From Aromatoleum toluclasticum ATCC 700605 (GTDB taxonomy: Bacteria > Pseudomonadota > Gammaproteobacteria > Burkholderiales > Rhodocyclaceae): 64,000 nucleotides of DNA. A model generated the notes under the pieces. The model ran no database searches. It was not told the origin of the DNA and saw only the letters and a program-made list of their open reading frames with translations. Below are positions 62,253 to 64,000 of this stretch, piece after piece (the first letter of the stretch is position 1; every line of letters begins with the position of its first letter). The stretch spans positions 124,001-188,000 of the forward strand of contig NZ_KB899498.1 of NCBI RefSeq assembly GCF_000378245.1, in the 5' to 3' direction. The position numbers and the translations under genes were made by a program.

Positions 62253-62288
62253 TGCAGTGTTTCCTATGGAAGTGGGATTGGAGGGGAG

Positions 62289-63092
62289 TCAGCGTGCGGT
62301 GTAGCCGCCGTCGGCGACGAGCTCGGCGCCGGTCATGTAGCTGGCGTCGTCGGAACAGAGGAAGAAGATCGCAGCGGCTAGCTCGTCGGGCCGCGCCATG
62401 CGACACATCGGTATTCGGTGGTTCAGGAGCTCGTCTTCGGCCGCCTTCGCGGCGTCTGGCGGCATCGTGTGGATGAACTCTTCGATCAGCGGCGTCGCGA
62501 CGTAGCCGGGGTGCAGGGAATTGATCCGAATCGCATAGCCTTGGTCGGCGCAGTGGAGTGCGGCCGCCTTCGTGAAGTTGCGCACCGCTCCCTTGCTCGC
62601 GCAGTACGCGGCGAGATTCGATTCGGCGACGAGTCCCATGATCGACGAGACATTGACGATCGCGCCCCCGTTGGCTTTCAGCAGTTCGATCGCCGCCCGC
62701 GTGCCGAGGAAGACGCTGTCGGAATTGACCGCCATCGTCTTGCGCCAGTCGTCGAACGCGGCGTCTTCTGCCGAGCCGAGCGTGAAGCTGCCGGCGTTGT
62801 TGATGACGTGGTCTACACGGCCAAAGCGCGCGACGATCGCCGTGCACACCTCCTTCCATGAGTCCTCGTGCGTGACGTCGTGCCTCGCCGCCGCCGCCGT
62901 AAAGCCTTCGGCGACGAGCTTCGCCGCTTCCTGCTCGACGAGCGACGCGTTGATGTCGGTCATGAAGACGTTCGCGCCTTCGCGCACGAAGCGCTTCGCG
63001 GCCGCGAGACCGATGCCGCGACCGGCGCCGGTGATCAGCGCGACCTTGCCCAGCAGGCGCCGGGACTGGGTTTCTGGAAGGGTGTTCTGCAT
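62289..63092 (-). CDS. Short-chain dehydrogenase/reductase
   Basis: 267 residues from the ATG at 63092, preceded on the coding strand by CGGAGGAACG; the longer ORF start is in the MaoC gene. TGAGRGIG (21-28) binds the cofactor, Asp45 suggests NAD, Ser149/150, Tyr163 and Lys167 (YCASK) are catalytic, and LVADGGYTAR ends the protein. With the BadI-like enzyme next in the operon, oxidation of a cyclic 2-hydroxyacyl-CoA to the keto ester, as BadH does, is an attractive inference. Confidence 0.92.
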   Translation of the reverse strand: MQNTLPETQSRRLLGKVALITGAGRGIGLAAAKRFVREGANVFMTDINASLVEQEAAKLVAEGFTAAAARHDVTHEDSWKEVCTAIVARFGRVDHVINNAGSFTLGSAEDAAFDDWRKTMAVNSDSVFLGTRAAIELLKANGGAIVNVSSIMGLVAESNLAAYCASKGAVRNFTKAAALHCADQGYAIRINSLHPGYVATPLIEEFIHTMPPDAAKAAEDELLNHRIPMCRMARPDELAAAIFFLCSDDASYMTGAELVADGGYTAR

Positions 63093-63132
63093 CGTTCCTC
63101 CGGAATTTCGATGGCGGGGGGCTGAGAGGCGG

Positions 63133-63993
63133 TCAGCACGCGAGCACGGCGCGCCCGTTGTCGATGACGACGACGTCGCGCTCGATTGCGGTGCTTCGGA
63201 AGGACGCGACATTGCCGTCGAGCCAGATATCGGTGCGCAGCGTCTCCCCGGGATACACGGGAGCGCTAAACCGCAGGTTGAAGCTCGTAAGTTGCTCAGC
63301 GCGGTAGTCGCAGGTGTGCTTGATGATTTCGAAGATGACCATGCCGAAGGTGCCAAGCCCATGGAAGATCGGCTTTGGGAAGCCCGCCTTCGCCGCGAGA
63401 TCCGGGTCGGCATGGATCTCGTTGTAGTCGCCGCTCAGGCGGTAGATCAGACCGGCGCGCGGGTCGATCGCGGATTCTGCGCGCAGGTCGGGATTCCTGA
63501 CCGGGATCGCATGCGGTTTGGGCACGTCCTCCTTCGCGCCACCGAAGCCGCCGTTCCCGCGCAGCACCAGCGTGTGCGTCATCACCGCAAGTGAGTCGCC
63601 GGTTGCCTTGTCGAAGAGCTCCCGGTCGATGTAGAGCAGCGCGCCCTTGCCCTCGCCCTTGTCGATGATCTTCGTCACGCGGTTCTGGCCGATCACGGTG
63701 CCCGCGGTCGGCATCGGCCGGCGCACCGTCAGCGCCTGCTCGCCGTGCAGCATCCGCACCCAGTCGATGCCGAACTCCGGTGCCTGGTACCAGAATCCGG
63801 GGCGGCACAGCACGACAGGCATCGTCGGCAGCGCCTTGAGGCCTTTTTCGTAGGTGAACTGGAGCTCATGCCGGTCCAGCGGGTCGTGGTTGAGGCCGAG
63901 CCCCAGCGCATACAGCATCGTGTCGCGCTCGGTGTAGCTCTGCTCAATCGGCTCAAACGGGTAGTTGAGGACTTTTTCGTAATCGAGTGCCAT
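63133..63993 (-). CDS. MaoC-family (R)-hydratase, MFE-2 type
   Basis: 286 residues, two hot-dog repeats as in the hydratase-2 domain of peroxisomal multifunctional enzymes. The N-terminal half starts ALDYEKVLNYPFEPIEQSYTERDTMLYALGLG; the catalytic second half has YRLSGDYNEIHADPDLAAKAGFPKPIFHGLGTFG with the Asp and His of the hydratase-2 motif, and ends FSAPVYPGETLRTDIWLDG. It hydrates a trans-enoyl-CoA to the (R)-3-hydroxyacyl-CoA. It may pair with the MFE-like dehydrogenase at 33116. It is the most upstream gene of the minus-strand operon in the window; its promoter lies beyond the edge. Confidence 0.93.
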   Translation of the reverse strand: MALDYEKVLNYPFEPIEQSYTERDTMLYALGLGLNHDPLDRHELQFTYEKGLKALPTMPVVLCRPGFWYQAPEFGIDWVRMLHGEQALTVRRPMPTAGTVIGQNRVTKIIDKGEGKGALLYIDRELFDKATGDSLAVMTHTLVLRGNGGFGGAKEDVPKPHAIPVRNPDLRAESAIDPRAGLIYRLSGDYNEIHADPDLAAKAGFPKPIFHGLGTFGMVIFEIIKHTCDYRAEQLTSFNLRFSAPVYPGETLRTDIWLDGNVASFRSTAIERDVVVIDNGRAVLAC

Positions 63994-64000
63994 GGACGTT

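Overview
The window is GC-rich (about two-thirds G+C by eye) and almost entirely catabolic. Proteobacterial outer-membrane families (DUF1302/DUF1329), MMPL exporters and many coenzyme-A enzymes suggest a beta-proteobacterium, perhaps Rhodocyclales such as Azoarcus, Aromatoleum or Thauera. That placement is inferred from gene style and not from a marker gene.

Layout. (1) 1-7.2 kb, plus strand: the end of an MMPL exporter, a VOC protein, a crotonase, an SDR, a medium-chain oxidoreductase, an unusual pair of half-degenerate Rieske oxygenase proteins and an MFS transporter. (2) 12.7-7.3 kb, minus strand: a two-subunit Rieske oxygenase, an amidohydrolase, a phytoene-desaturase-like flavoprotein and a small protein. 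These are divergent from an SDR and a VOC gene across an operator-like inverted repeat. (3) 14.2-17.25 kb: a gene-poor zone with a tRNA-His-like 3' fragment, an AraC-family remnant, a TfoX-like ORF and a secreted small protein. (4) 17.3-25.4 kb, plus: MaoC, CitE-like, two acyl-CoA dehydrogenases, acetoacetyl-CoA synthetase, a crotonase and an aldehyde dehydrogenase. (5) 25.5-28.7 kb: LuxR-type and kinase remnants, a small kinase-partner protein, an AttH/CrtC-like protein and a MarR regulator. (6) 32.7-28.9 kb, minus: old yellow enzyme, a KAS III/HMG-CoA-synthase-like protein fused to DUF35, and an SCP-x-type thiolase.

(7) 33.1-35.6 kb: SDR (plus), SnoaL-like and NmrA-like (minus). (8) 35.9-42.8 kb, plus: three APH-fold kinases, one with a small partner gene, then a tyrosine-phosphatase-like protein and an acyl-CoA dehydrogenase. 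This resembles the kinase step of the LvaABC system, in which hydroxyacyl-CoA is dehydrated through a phosphate ester. (9) 43-49.8 kb, plus: the DUF1302-DUF1329-YCF48-MMPL export set. (10) 50-57.7 kb: a molybdopterin oxidoreductase, an SDR, a 918-residue MalT-type regulator (minus), a SnoaL-like protein, an OYE and a medium-chain oxidoreductase. (11) 64-58.1 kb, minus: MaoC hydratase, SDR, BadI/MenB-like crotonase and two OYE-family flavoproteins.

Taken together, the genes look like a multi-operon route for a hydrophobic, probably cyclic or terpenoid/steroid-like compound: oxygenation, flavin reduction of C=C bonds, CoA-dependent ring opening, beta-oxidation and an outer-membrane/RND trafficking system. 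The substrate cannot be read from the sequence. Two recurring intergenic motifs, a C-run/G-run element and ACCATACGA, may tie these operons into one or two regulons.
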